From: an uncultured Acidimicrobiaceae bacterium | GTDB taxonomy: Bacteria > Actinomycetota > Acidimicrobiia > Acidimicrobiales > RAAP-2 | NCBI GenBank assembly: GCA_937881055.1 | Contig: CALGFJ010000307.1 | Location: 1 to 41,926 of the forward strand | Reading direction: 5' to 3' | Length of the DNA stretch: 41,926 nucleotides | Shown: positions 24,426 through 32,716 of the stretch, piece by piece | Position numbering within the stretch: the first letter of the stretch is position 1 | How the letters are laid out: every line of letters begins with the position of its first letter | Translations under genes and position numbers: made by a program | Notes under the pieces: model-generated | The model's input: the letters and a program-made list of their open reading frames with translations, nothing else | Told to the model about the DNA's origin: nothing | The model's database searches: none

Positions 24426-25535
24426 TCACACGGATTTCGACGTCGTCGACTCGATGCGCGATAACAGAGTACCCGTCAGCCCCGAGACGAACGTCGCGGC
24501 CTTCGGCCAATCATTCGTGAGCACGCCGAGGGTCACCTCATAATGACCATTCGTGATCTCGACCATGACGAGGTGCGGAGTTTCGGACACGCTCGGCAGC
24601 GTCAGTTGCGCTTCTCCGCCGCGTGACCATCCGCGAAGGAACGTGGCCGGTCGAAAGTTCGTGCCGGTGTTGGACGTGGGCACCGACGCACGATAGACGG
24701 CACGCACGAGAGCGACGTTCGACGTCGCGAAGCAAGAGCCGAAATTCCGGCGCGACATTTCGGCCGTGTCGCGATGAACCATCGTCGTCGTGACGTAGTA
24801 CTGCGTCGTCGAGACCACCTCGATGCCACCGAAGGACGGTGAATCGAAGATCTTCGAGGACACCTGGTACTCCGGCTGTTGCCCGGCCGCACCGTAGACC
24901 CGATCGCGGTGGGCCGAGACGCCGACGCACTGCTGAAAGACGTTCGAGACCTTGGCCCAAATCGACGTCTTCTTCGGCAGCGTCGTGGGCGTCGTCGACG
25001 GTTTCTCGAGCTTGCCCGCCGCCGAAAAGAGGTTATACAGGGGTGACGCGCTCGGCGCGGGCGACGGATACCAGCCCGTTGGAAGGTCCCTGAGCGTGAG
25101 ATTCACGTTACGTGTTTCGGCGATGACGTTGGAACCCGAGGAGTTGCGATAAAGCCACGACCCAATGCCGCCGGCGAGCGCCGCGATGAGCACGATGACC
25201 GCGACGCTGTAGATGCCGGCGCGGCGACGTTGGCGCGCGACGACGCCGCCGTGAGCGAGGACGATGGCGCGAAGTGCCTCGAAGTCACTTCGACTCGGGT
25301 TGCGCCAGCAGTAACGAACCCCGGAGACAGTCGCGAACAGTGCCATGCTGCGCGCGAAGCCAACGATTTGAACGTTGGAGAGTTCCGTCCACGGTGTTTG
25401 CCACGCCACGGCGGGCTCTCCGGCCAATTGCGTGAGTGCGTCGTCATCGGCGAGCAGCGTGACGGGCGCCACCGTACCGTGGGGCACAAAACTCGGTTGC
25501 ACCGACCAGCCCTCACTTCGCAACGGCGTACTCAT
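24426..25535 (-). CDS. Single-pass membrane protein of unknown function, coupled to hemL
   Basis: I do not recognise this 369-residue protein. It has a cytoplasmic N-terminal part of ~100 residues rich in strands, which could be a small PH-like domain (inference). A basic stop (RQRRRAG) and one membrane helix at about residues 107-129 follow. A Thr/Pro linker then leads to an external domain that holds two cysteines (in FQQCVG and FGSCFA), possibly forming a disulfide. The LTLRDLPTGW segment after the helix is of a type often seen at the start of actinobacterial extracytoplasmic domains. The ATG overlaps the hemL stop as ATGA, so it is the last gene of the hem operon. A link to haem or membrane stress is speculation. 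Confidence 0.8.
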   Translation of the reverse strand: MSTPLRSEGWSVQPSFVPHGTVAPVTLLADDDALTQLAGEPAVAWQTPWTELSNVQIVGFARSMALFATVSGVRYCWRNPSRSDFEALRAIVLAHGGVVARQRRRAGIYSVAVIVLIAALAGGIGSWLYRNSSGSNVIAETRNVNLTLRDLPTGWYPSPAPSASPLYNLFSAAGKLEKPSTTPTTLPKKTSIWAKVSNVFQQCVGVSAHRDRVYGAAGQQPEYQVSSKIFDSPSFGGIEVVSTTQYYVTTTMVHRDTAEMSRRNFGSCFATSNVALVRAVYRASVPTSNTGTNFRPATFLRGWSRGGEAQLTLPSVSETPHLVMVEITNGHYEVTLGVLTNDWPKAATFVSGLTGTLLSRIESTTSKSV

Positions 25536-26809
25536 GTTGTCGCGGCGACCTTCGCGGCCTCGGCCGCGTAGTGAACGGTGGTGGCGAGATCTTCGGTGCT
25601 ATGCGCGAGTGAGACGAAGAGAATCTCGTACGCACCCGGCGCGAGAGCGACGCCCCGATCGAGCATCGCGTGAAAGAACGTCCGGTACAGTCCGTTCTCG
25701 CACAGCGCCTTGGCGTCGACGAAGTTTGACGGCGCCTCGAACGGTTGGCGAGAGAGAAAGAGGCCCATCAGCGGCCCCTGGGTCGGGCAGTGTCCGTACA
25801 GACCACTCGACGCAATCGCCTGTTCGAAGTCCCGAGCGAAAGTGGCAACCCTTCGCGTGAGCTCTTCGTAATCGCCGGGCGTGACCAAGTTGAGCACGGT
25901 CGTGCCCGCGGCGGTGGCGAGGGGATTGCCCGACAAGGTGCCCGCTTGATACACCGGACCGAGCGGAGCGAGCGAGGACATGATGTCGCGCGACGCTCCG
26001 AACGCGCCGACGGGCAGTCCACCGCCGATTACTTTGCCGAAACACCAGATATCCGGCGTCACGTCAAAGAACGCCTCGGCGCCGGCGTACGCGAGACGAA
26101 ATCCAGTGATGACCTCGTCAAATATCAACAGCGCGCCGACGCGACTGCACTCGGCACGCAATCCTCGCAAGAACCCCGTCGCCGGTGCGACGAGATTCAT
26201 GTTCGCCGCGACCGGTTCGACGAGCACGGCCGCCACGGTCTCGTCCAGTGTCGGGACTTCGTTGTACGGAGCGACGATGGTGTCGCCCACGGCGCCGGCC
26301 GTGACGCCGGCCGATCCGGGCAGTCCCATCTGAGCGACGCCGCTACCGCCCGCCACCAATAACGCGTCGGAATGTCCGTGGTAACAGCCGTCGAATTTCA
26401 CGATCTTGTCACGACGCGTGACGCCCCGGGCGAGGCGCACGGCGCTCATCAGTGCCTCCGTGCCCGACGACACGAGTCGAACCTGTTCGAGTCCCTTCAC
26501 TCTCGTCGTCATAGCCTCGGCCAACAAGACCTCGCCCGGAGTCGGTGCGCCGAACGTGGTTCCCTCGCCCACCGCTTCGCGCAGCGCCTTCACGACCGCG
26601 GGGTGGGCGTGGCCGAGCAACGACGCGCCGTAGGACTGGACGTAGTCGAGGTAGCGCCGGCCCTCGACGTCTTCGACGTAGGCGCCGCTGCCTCGGGCGA
26701 CCGTGAAGGGGATTCCGCCAACCGATCGGAATGATCGCACCGGAGAATCGACACCGCCGGGTAGGACCTTCTGCGCCCGCGCGAACCAGGCCTCGTTGAG
26801 TGAGTTCAA
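25532..26809 (-). CDS. hemL: Glutamate-1-semialdehyde 2,1-aminomutase
   Basis: HemL converts glutamate-1-semialdehyde to 5-aminolevulinate using pyridoxal or pyridoxamine phosphate, the second step of the C5 route. The PLP lysine is Lys259 in FGKVIGGGLPVGAFG, and Asp231 in IFDEVITGFR contacts the cofactor ring nitrogen. The N-terminus has the usual PGGVDSPVRSF. The frame reaches 26920 inside hemB, but a TTG at 26809 overlaps the hemB stop as TTGA and gives 425 residues, the normal size. The stop overlaps the next gene as ATGA. Confidence 0.94.
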   Translation of the reverse strand: MNSLNEAWFARAQKVLPGGVDSPVRSFRSVGGIPFTVARGSGAYVEDVEGRRYLDYVQSYGASLLGHAHPAVVKALREAVGEGTTFGAPTPGEVLLAEAMTTRVKGLEQVRLVSSGTEALMSAVRLARGVTRRDKIVKFDGCYHGHSDALLVAGGSGVAQMGLPGSAGVTAGAVGDTIVAPYNEVPTLDETVAAVLVEPVAANMNLVAPATGFLRGLRAECSRVGALLIFDEVITGFRLAYAGAEAFFDVTPDIWCFGKVIGGGLPVGAFGASRDIMSSLAPLGPVYQAGTLSGNPLATAAGTTVLNLVTPGDYEELTRRVATFARDFEQAIASSGLYGHCPTQGPLMGLFLSRQPFEAPSNFVDAKALCENGLYRTFFHAMLDRGVALAPGAYEILFVSLAHSTEDLATTVHYAAEAAKVAATT

Positions 26810-27786
26810 CGCGCGAGCTCCGTTGCGATCTCTCGGGCGAAGTACGTCAAGACGAAGTCCGCGCCGGCACGCCGGACGGCGGTCAACTGCTCGAGGGCGA
26901 CGGCCGGTCCGTCGATCCATCCGTTGGCCGCCGCGGCCTTGACCATCGCGTACTCCCCGCTCACGTGATAGGCGCCCAGCGGCACGTCGAGTTCGCGACG
27001 CAAGTCGCTCACCACGTCGAGATAGGACATCGCGGGCTTCACCATCACGATGTCCGCCCCCTGCTCGACGTCGGCGCGCGCTTCGCGCAGGGCCTCCCTT
27101 CGATTTCGGTAGTCCTGCTGGTAACCCTTGCGATCGCCATCATCGATGATCTCGACGCCGACCGCGTCACGAAACGGTCCGTAGAGTCCGCTGGCGTACT
27201 TCACGGCGTACGCCAGGATGATCGTCTCGTCGAATCCAGCGTCGTCGAGAGCACCGCGAATGGCGCCCACCTGACCGTCCATCATGCCGCTCGGGGCGAC
27301 GACGGATGCTCCCGCTTCGGCTTGGGCGATGGCGACGCGTCCGTAGAGTTCGAGCGTCGCGTCATTGTCGACGGTGCCGTCGGTGCGCAGAACGCCACAG
27401 TGACCGTGGCTGGTGTACTCATCGAGACACAGATCAGCCATGAGGACCAAATCGTCGCCGAACTCGTCGCGGAGTGCTCGCAGTGCCACCTGTGCGATTC
27501 CTTGGGGGTCCCAGGCGCCGCTTCCGGCCTCGTCCTTCGTCGACGGAACACCGAAGAGAATGACCCCGCCGACACCGGCTCCAACCAATTCTCGGACCTC
27601 TTTGCGCAGTGAGTCGACTGTGTGTTGGAAGTGTCCGGGTAGCGAGGCGATCGCTCGCGCCTCGCTCAGTCCCTCGGCGACGAAGAGGGGCGCGACGAAG
27701 TCATCGGGCTCGAGAGTGGTCTCGGCGACGAGGCGACGCAGCGCCGGTGTGCGTCGAAGCCGGCGAGGTCGTTCGGTAGGAAACAC
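26806..27786 (-). CDS. hemB: Delta-aminolevulinic acid dehydratase (porphobilinogen synthase)
   Basis: HemB condenses two 5-aminolevulinate molecules to porphobilinogen. The two active-site lysines are in AYAVKYASGLYGPFRD and IVMVKPAMSYLD. The metal-binding stretch reads DLCLDEYTSHGHCG, that is Cys-Asp-Cys instead of the three cysteines of zinc-type enzymes, a variant I associate with actinobacteria. The length of 326 residues is typical. The start is GTG and the gene has its own leaderless-type promoter, although it follows hemD by only 38 bases. Confidence 0.95.
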   Translation of the reverse strand: MFPTERPRRLRRTPALRRLVAETTLEPDDFVAPLFVAEGLSEARAIASLPGHFQHTVDSLRKEVRELVGAGVGGVILFGVPSTKDEAGSGAWDPQGIAQVALRALRDEFGDDLVLMADLCLDEYTSHGHCGVLRTDGTVDNDATLELYGRVAIAQAEAGASVVAPSGMMDGQVGAIRGALDDAGFDETIILAYAVKYASGLYGPFRDAVGVEIIDDGDRKGYQQDYRNRREALREARADVEQGADIVMVKPAMSYLDVVSDLRRELDVPLGAYHVSGEYAMVKAAAANGWIDGPAVALEQLTAVRRAGADFVLTYFAREIATELAR

Positions 27787-27792
27787 GGACCC

Positions 27793-27823
27793 AGCCTAGG
27801 ACAGCGCGAATATCGAGCTTCAA
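27793..27823 (-). promoter_or_regulatory. Internal hem promoter in front of hemB, predicted leaderless
   Basis: TAGGCT (27798-27793) lies exactly six bases before the GTG. A possible -35, TTGAAG (27823-27818), is 19 bases upstream. It would let hemB-hemL and the membrane protein gene be transcribed apart from rex-hemACD. Confidence 0.5.
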
Positions 27824-27824
27824 A

Positions 27825-28502
27825 TTACTGCGAGAGAGCGTCCAATTGCGTTCGCAACTGAGGGCCCCACCCCTCAATCACTCTCTGGTGATCACTACGG
27901 ACGACCGCACCGGTCGAGACGCCGGGAACGACGACCCACGTGTCGCTCATCACGTACGGGCGCGCGACCGCCCACGCGGACGGCGCGCCGATGAACAGAA
28001 CGTCAGCGTGACGCACCATTTCCGCATCGTTCGGGCCAAGCGTCACGCCAATCGTCTCGTAGCACGCGACGTGCACCACTTCGAGACCCTTGGCGCGCAA
28101 TGACGAGGCGAGCTCATCGCGCATCGACGTCGCGCCCACCATCAGCACCGGACCGCGCGTGATCAGCGGCACGAGCGAAAGGGCCGAACCTTCGCCGTGT
28201 GCGTGGACTTCGACCCCACGAGTCACCAGCGCCGCGGCCGTCGTCGTCCCGACGCAGTACACCTCAACGTCGGGAGCTGACGCCGCGAGAGCCGCCGCCA
28301 CGTACGCCGCGCTTCGTTCGCTCGTCACGACCAACGTGCGGTACGTGCCGATGGCGTGCGACCCTTCGAGAGCGACGCGCACGTCGTCGTGGTCGATATA
28401 CGCAGTGGTTGTGAGTGGCACTTCGGCCACGACCGCCTCCGGCGGAAGCCACGCACGAAGTGCGTCGTTCTTTCCTTCCTCTCGAGTGACCACGACGTTC
28501 AC
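27825..28502 (-). CDS. hemD: Uroporphyrinogen-III synthase
   Basis: HemD closes and inverts ring D of hydroxymethylbilane to give uroporphyrinogen III. The sequence is poorly conserved in this family. The two-domain layout and patches such as VVVTREEGKNDALRAWL, LVVTSERSAAYVAAAL, VGTTTAAAL and FIGAPSAWAVARPYV support it, and its place directly after hemC is decisive. GTG at 28502 overlaps the hemC stop (GTGA) and gives 225 residues. The frame could start five codons earlier at a TTG inside hemC. Confidence 0.88.
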   Translation of the reverse strand: MNVVVTREEGKNDALRAWLPPEAVVAEVPLTTTAYIDHDDVRVALEGSHAIGTYRTLVVTSERSAAYVAAALAASAPDVEVYCVGTTTAAALVTRGVEVHAHGEGSALSLVPLITRGPVLMVGATSMRDELASSLRAKGLEVVHVACYETIGVTLGPNDAEMVRHADVLFIGAPSAWAVARPYVMSDTWVVVPGVSTGAVVRSDHQRVIEGWGPQLRTQLDALSQ

Positions 28503-29404
28503 GATGTTGGCTGCCAACCGGCCAGTTCGCCGCCACCCTGCACGTCGCGCAGTTCGATCGCCAGAGCACGTCCGAGAACGAAGGGGTCGTTGCCGTCCAT
28601 GACGGCACGAACGCTTCGCGTGCCATCGTCGCTCAGCATCACGCCGCGAATCGACGTCACGTCACCCGACACGTTGGCGAAGGCGCCGCACGGGACCGAA
28701 CATCCAGCTCCGAGCTCGGCGAGGAACGCCCGCTCCGCGACGAGCGCCGTCATCAAGTCACGTTGATTCAGAGGCGCCAACAGTTGTGCGGTCGTGACGT
28801 CGTTGACGCGAACCTCGAGGGCCAGCGAACCTTGACCGACCTGCGGTACGAACCAAGCGGTATCGAGGCGTTCGGCACGGAGTTCGATCTTCCCTAGTCG
28901 TTCGAGCGCGGCTGCGGCCACGACCACCGCGTCGATATCGCTTCGATCGGCCGCAGCGAAGCGCGTCGCCATGTTGCCTCGCAAACCGACGACGCGAAGA
29001 TCGGGTCGTCGTTCCAGCAACAGCGCGCGTCGACGCGGCGATCCGGTCGCGACCGTGGCACCCGGTCCCAGTCCCGCGAGTGAACGTCCAATCAGAACGT
29101 CGGCGGCGTCGAGCCGTTGCGGCACGCACGTGAGTGAGAGACCGTCGGGCGTCGTGCTGGGCAAGTCTTTGGCACTGTGAATCGCGACATCGGCGTCACC
29201 GTTCAAGACGGCGCGTTGGACTTCAACGGCGAAGACCCCTTGCGCGCCGATTAGATCAAGTGACACATCCGCGTTCTTGTCGCCCTTGGTTTCGAGCGGC
29301 ACCAAAACGGACTCAATCCCGCGATCACTCAGCAGACGCTGAACGAGTGTCGCCTGAACAAGGGCTAGCGGCGAGCGGCGTGTCGCGAGGCGAAGCCCGC
29401 TCAT
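28499..29404 (-). CDS. hemC: Hydroxymethylbilane synthase (porphobilinogen deaminase)
   Basis: HemC polymerises four porphobilinogens on a dipyrromethane cofactor that is bound to Cys235 in ELGAGCSVPCG. Other typical regions are LATRRSPLALVQA, HSAKDLPST with the catalytic aspartate, ATGSPRRRALL and LRGNMATR. The length is 301 residues. Its ATG overlaps the hemA stop as ATGA, and hemD follows with a GTGA overlap, so hemA, hemC and hemD are translationally linked. Confidence 0.96.
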   Translation of the reverse strand: MSGLRLATRRSPLALVQATLVQRLLSDRGIESVLVPLETKGDKNADVSLDLIGAQGVFAVEVQRAVLNGDADVAIHSAKDLPSTTPDGLSLTCVPQRLDAADVLIGRSLAGLGPGATVATGSPRRRALLLERRPDLRVVGLRGNMATRFAAADRSDIDAVVVAAAALERLGKIELRAERLDTAWFVPQVGQGSLALEVRVNDVTTAQLLAPLNQRDLMTALVAERAFLAELGAGCSVPCGAFANVSGDVTSIRGVMLSDDGTRSVRAVMDGNDPFVLGRALAIELRDVQGGGELAGWQPTS

Positions 29405-30663
29405 AGATCAAAGAGCGTGCGGGTGGCCTCGCTCAGTCGCGTCCCTTGATCGGTGCCGGCGGCCTCTTTCAATACCACCGTAGGGCGATGGGCAATCTTG
29501 GCGACGATCGAACGCAGAATTGACGCGACCTTTTCGCGTTGCTCCGGCGTCAAGCCATCGAGGTCGCTGTCTCGGCGGGTCATTTCGCTGGCCACTACTT
29601 CATCAAAGCGTTCGCGAAGATCACTTACGATCGCCGATGCGCCACGAGCCCGCTGGTCGTTCAGATACTTCTCCACGTCTTCGGCCACGATTCGCTGTGC
29701 GTCATCGACCGCCTCTCGGCGATCGCCCAACGCTTGACCGACTCGCTCGTGGAGGTCCCCGATGTCGATGCGACAAACATTGGGAAGGCCTGACACGTCG
29801 CTCGCGATCGCGCGCGGCAGTCCGAGGTCGACGAACAACACATCCTGGCGGCAGCGCTCGAGATCCTCTCGAGTGATGATCGGGGTGGAAACCTCGACCG
29901 CAGCGAGGACCAAGCGTGCGGTGGTGATGAGTGTCGCGACGTCCTCGAGCGTGCCGACCGCCACTCGAAGGTCGCGCAACTCATCACGAAGTCGTTCCCC
30001 CCTCGCCGACGTTCGATTACAAATCGTCATGCGGCGAAGTCGTGCCGGTCGCTCGAGCAACGTTCGCGCGATACCACTGGCTAGCTGTCCGGCGCCGATG
30101 ATGATGACGTCGGAGCCTTCGAGGTCAACGCCCAAGTCCTCCGTCGCCATCATGACCGACGCTTGCGCGAAACTCGTGCTGCCGCGCGCAATGGGGGTCT
30201 CGTTGCGCACCCGTCGACCCGACGCGATGGCCCGTTGAAACAGTTCCGTGATCTCGGGTCCGGCGGTCTGCTCCTCGACCGCCAGCTCGAGGGCGCGACG
30301 GAGTTGACCGAGCACCTCGAACTCTCCGGGTACGACGGACTTGAGTCCCGACGCGACACTGAAGAGATGGGTGGCGACGTCGCGTTCAAAGTTCACCGTG
30401 AGGTGATCGGAGAAGTCGCCCGGCGCGAGGGCCGTCGCCTCAGCGAGCGTGTGAGTGATCTCCTCGATCGCCCCGTGGAATCGGTCGATGACCGCGACGA
30501 CCTCGGTCCGCAGACACGTCGAGACGAAGACCGCCTCGTGGACGTTGCGCTGGCTCATCAACGTCCGTAGGACCTTGCTCCACTCGTGTTCTGGGATGCT
30601 CGCACTCTCGAGGAGGTCCAGTGAGGCGTGCTCGTGGTCGATGCCGACCGAGATCAGTGCCAC
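29401..30663 (-). CDS. hemA: Glutamyl-tRNA reductase
   Basis: This enzyme reduces glutamyl-tRNA to glutamate-1-semialdehyde with NADPH, the first step of C5 haem synthesis. The catalytic Cys50 is in VSTCLRTEVV; most family members have Asn where this one has Leu (STCNRTE). The NADPH domain shows VIIIGAGQLASGIARTL, and the C-terminal dimerisation helices end the 420-residue protein. The start is a GTG 16 nt after the rex stop, with GCGAGG as ribosome binding site. The rex-hemA-hemC-hemD order is known from Streptomyces. Confidence 0.94.
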   Translation of the reverse strand: MALISVGIDHEHASLDLLESASIPEHEWSKVLRTLMSQRNVHEAVFVSTCLRTEVVAVIDRFHGAIEEITHTLAEATALAPGDFSDHLTVNFERDVATHLFSVASGLKSVVPGEFEVLGQLRRALELAVEEQTAGPEITELFQRAIASGRRVRNETPIARGSTSFAQASVMMATEDLGVDLEGSDVIIIGAGQLASGIARTLLERPARLRRMTICNRTSARGERLRDELRDLRVAVGTLEDVATLITTARLVLAAVEVSTPIITREDLERCRQDVLFVDLGLPRAIASDVSGLPNVCRIDIGDLHERVGQALGDRREAVDDAQRIVAEDVEKYLNDQRARGASAIVSDLRERFDEVVASEMTRRDSDLDGLTPEQREKVASILRSIVAKIAHRPTVVLKEAAGTDQGTRLSEATRTLFDL

Positions 30664-30679
30664 GACGCGACCTCGCTTT

Positions 30680-31378
30680 TCATAGCGCTCCTCGTAGTGG
30701 CGTCGGCGTCGAGATGCCGAGTGAGTGCAACAGTCCCCCGCCCAATGGTCCGGTGCCGTTGTTGAGGTGATACATGAGGATCTGTAATTCGATCGAGAAG
30801 TCGACGTAGTGCACGGCCGTGCCGATCGGTACGTTGATGACCTGCGGGGCGAAATTGAGCAACGCGTGTATCCCGGCGTTCACCAGGTGATCGGCGACGG
30901 CTTGCGCCGCCTCCGGCGGCACGCAGATGACGGCGACCGTCGCGGGAACGATGGGATCGTCGAGTGACTTCACGATGTGACCGGAGATCACCGAGCCGAC
31001 GACGTCGGGGTCGTTGTCGTAGAGCGCCGCCAACTTCGCGCCGCGAATCAGAAAATTCGTCGAGTTGACGAGCGCGCGACCGAGGTTGCCAATACCCACG
31101 ACCACCACGTCGTACTGGCGGTCGTGGCCGAGCGCCTCAGCGATTCGCTCGTTCAGTACCTGCACGTCGTAACCCGCGCCGCGCGTGCCGAAGGAGCCGA
31201 GTCCGGCGAGGTCGCGGCGAACGGTCGTCGCCGTCACGCCCGCCAGTTCACCGATCTGCTGGGAGTCGATGCGATTGAGCCCACGCCTCTGCCAGCCCTC
31301 CGCGATTCGTTGGTAGACCGGCAGACGCGCGATGGTCGGTTCGGAGAGCTTCCTCGTTCGAAGGCGCGGGGTCACCAT
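30680..31378 (-). CDS. rex: Redox-sensing transcriptional repressor Rex
   Basis: Rex binds DNA through an N-terminal winged helix and lets go when NADH binds its Rossmann domain. Here residues ~10-65 hold the helix-turn-helix (QQIGELAGVTATTVRRDLAGLGSFG), residues 95-100 are the GIGNLG nucleotide loop, and the final helix (YHLNNG region) is the swapped dimer element. The length of 232 residues is normal. In Streptomyces coelicolor Rex controls its own rex-hemACD operon and respiratory genes. I could not find a consensus Rex site (TGTGAAC-N4-GTTCACA-like) before rex, nuoA or hemB. Confidence 0.95.
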   Translation of the reverse strand: MVTPRLRTRKLSEPTIARLPVYQRIAEGWQRRGLNRIDSQQIGELAGVTATTVRRDLAGLGSFGTRGAGYDVQVLNERIAEALGHDRQYDVVVVGIGNLGRALVNSTNFLIRGAKLAALYDNDPDVVGSVISGHIVKSLDDPIVPATVAVICVPPEAAQAVADHLVNAGIHALLNFAPQVINVPIGTAVHYVDFSIELQILMYHLNNGTGPLGGGLLHSLGISTPTPLRGAL

Positions 31379-31384
31379 GTCCGT

Positions 31385-31390
31385 ACGATA
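31385..31390 (-). promoter_or_regulatory. -10 element of a predicted leaderless transcript (rex)
   Basis: TATCGT, then six bases, then ATG. It lies in the 21-base gap after proC, so rex-hemACD can be transcribed independently of proC. Confidence 0.5.
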
Positions 31391-31399
31391 ATGCGACCG

Positions 31400-32206
31400 T
31401 CAGCGGCCCATCTGGCGACTGCGTTCCGCGGCGACGGCCACGGCGTCAATGAAGGCCGACCGAACGGCGCGATTTTCAAGCGTGCGCAGTCCGGCCGCGG
31501 TCGTGCCACCCGGTGAGGTGACTTGATGACGAAGCTCTTCCGGCGTCTCGCCCGTCGAGACGAGCAGCGCGGCGGAACCTTCGAAAGTACCGATGACGAG
31601 CTGTTGGGCCACGTCGCGCGAGAGACCCTGGTGAACACCGGCCTCGATCAACGCCTCGACGACGAGGTACAGATACGCGGGCATCGGCCCCGAAAGACCA
31701 GTCACCGCGTCGATATTGCGCTCGGTGACGCGCACTACCGTGCCAACAGCGCCCAGGATCGATTCTGCCCAGTCGAGGTCCTCTTTGGTGACGTGCGCCC
31801 CGCCGGCGATCGCGCTCACGCCCTTTCGAACGAGCACCGGCGTGTTCGGCATCGAGCGAATCACCGCGATCGGTTGAGGGAGCGTCGCCTCGATGCGCTG
31901 CGTCGAGAGTCCGGCGACCACCGACAACAGTCGCGTCGCGCCCATGGCGCCCGCCATTCGCGCGACGGCTTCGGCGTGCTCGGGCTTGACGCAAATCACG
32001 ACACCGCTGGCGTCGTCCACGTGCTCGATCTCGAGCGACGCGATGACGGCGACACCGGGAAGTCGTCCGGCCAACGCCTCGCGCTGTTCCGCCGACGTCT
32101 CGACGACCGCCATTTCGTTCGTCGCACACCATCGGGCATCGACGAGACCTTCGGCGAGGGCCGAGCCCATTCGTCCACCGCCCACGATGATCAACTTGAA
32201 CGCCAC
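31400..32206 (-). CDS. proC: Pyrroline-5-carboxylate reductase
   Basis: ProC reduces pyrroline-5-carboxylate to proline with NAD(P)H. The protein opens with LIIVGGGRMGSALAEGL (nucleotide-binding), has RSMPNTPVLVRKG, and shows the C-terminal signature VTSPGGTTAAGLRTLE. The substrate loop reads TGLSGPMPAYLYLVVEAL, where many homologues have SGSGPAY, a modest change in a conserved spot. The length is 268 residues. The gene keeps the actinobacterial neighbourhood mshA-ybjN-...-proC-...-hemA. Confidence 0.93.
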   Translation of the reverse strand: MAFKLIIVGGGRMGSALAEGLVDARWCATNEMAVVETSAEQREALAGRLPGVAVIASLEIEHVDDASGVVICVKPEHAEAVARMAGAMGATRLLSVVAGLSTQRIEATLPQPIAVIRSMPNTPVLVRKGVSAIAGGAHVTKEDLDWAESILGAVGTVVRVTERNIDAVTGLSGPMPAYLYLVVEALIEAGVHQGLSRDVAQQLVIGTFEGSAALLVSTGETPEELRHQVTSPGGTTAAGLRTLENRAVRSAFIDAVAVAAERSRQMGR

Positions 32207-32212
32207 GAATCA

Positions 32213-32218
32213 ACGCTA
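32213..32218 (-). promoter_or_regulatory. -10 element of a predicted leaderless transcript (proC)
   Basis: TAGCGT, then six bases, then the GTG start of proC. It lies between the ybjN-like gene and proC. Confidence 0.5.
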
Positions 32219-32226
32219 CAAGGTTG

Positions 32227-32715
32227 TCAGGTGGTCTTCTTGCGTCGGCGATAAAGAGACGGGAACCCCATGGCCATCGCCGTCGGATAGATCTCGTCGA
32301 CGTAGGTGAGTGCTGCACCCACTACTTCGTCGAGTCGCTCCTTCGTCACCTCGAGAATCGGAATCTGCGCCATCAGATAGATGCCGTCTTCGGGTCCAAT
32401 GGCGATATGCAGTTCGCGCAACTCCGCGTTCTTCACCAGCGCGTAGCGAAAGAGTGTCTCGCGGTTCTCTTCCGGCGCCGGTGTGACCTCGGTCTCGACG
32501 TGCACCGTTCGCTGTCGTAGTGAGAGCCAGACGGTGATCACGTCCTTCTCATCGCCCCTCAGGCGTATCAGCCAGTGGAAGTGTCCCCGGTCGTCCGGTA
32601 GCGGTTGGTGCTCAATGCCCAACAACGCACTGGCGTGCCACTGGGCCGCCCACGAGGACACGACCTCGTCAAGGTGCTGTGCCGAATCCGCGTCTCCGAG
32701 GGGGGCGCGCGTCAC
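32227..32715 (-). CDS. YbjN-domain protein next to mshA
   Basis: This 162-residue protein has the YbjN/type III chaperone-like fold pattern: FHWLIRLRGDEKDVITVWLSLRQRTVHVETEV, then ETLFRYALVKNAELRELHIAIGPEDGIYL and a C-terminal helix with LDEVVGAALTYVDEIYP. A YbjN-family gene also follows mshA in Mycobacterium tuberculosis (Rv0487 after Rv0486). The molecular function is unknown. The start is GTG at 32715, one base after the mshA stop; the frame continues upstream within mshA but without family resemblance. Confidence 0.85.
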   Translation of the reverse strand: MTRAPLGDADSAQHLDEVVSSWAAQWHASALLGIEHQPLPDDRGHFHWLIRLRGDEKDVITVWLSLRQRTVHVETEVTPAPEENRETLFRYALVKNAELRELHIAIGPEDGIYLMAQIPILEVTKERLDEVVGAALTYVDEIYPTAMAMGFPSLYRRRKKTT

Positions 32716-32716
32716 G

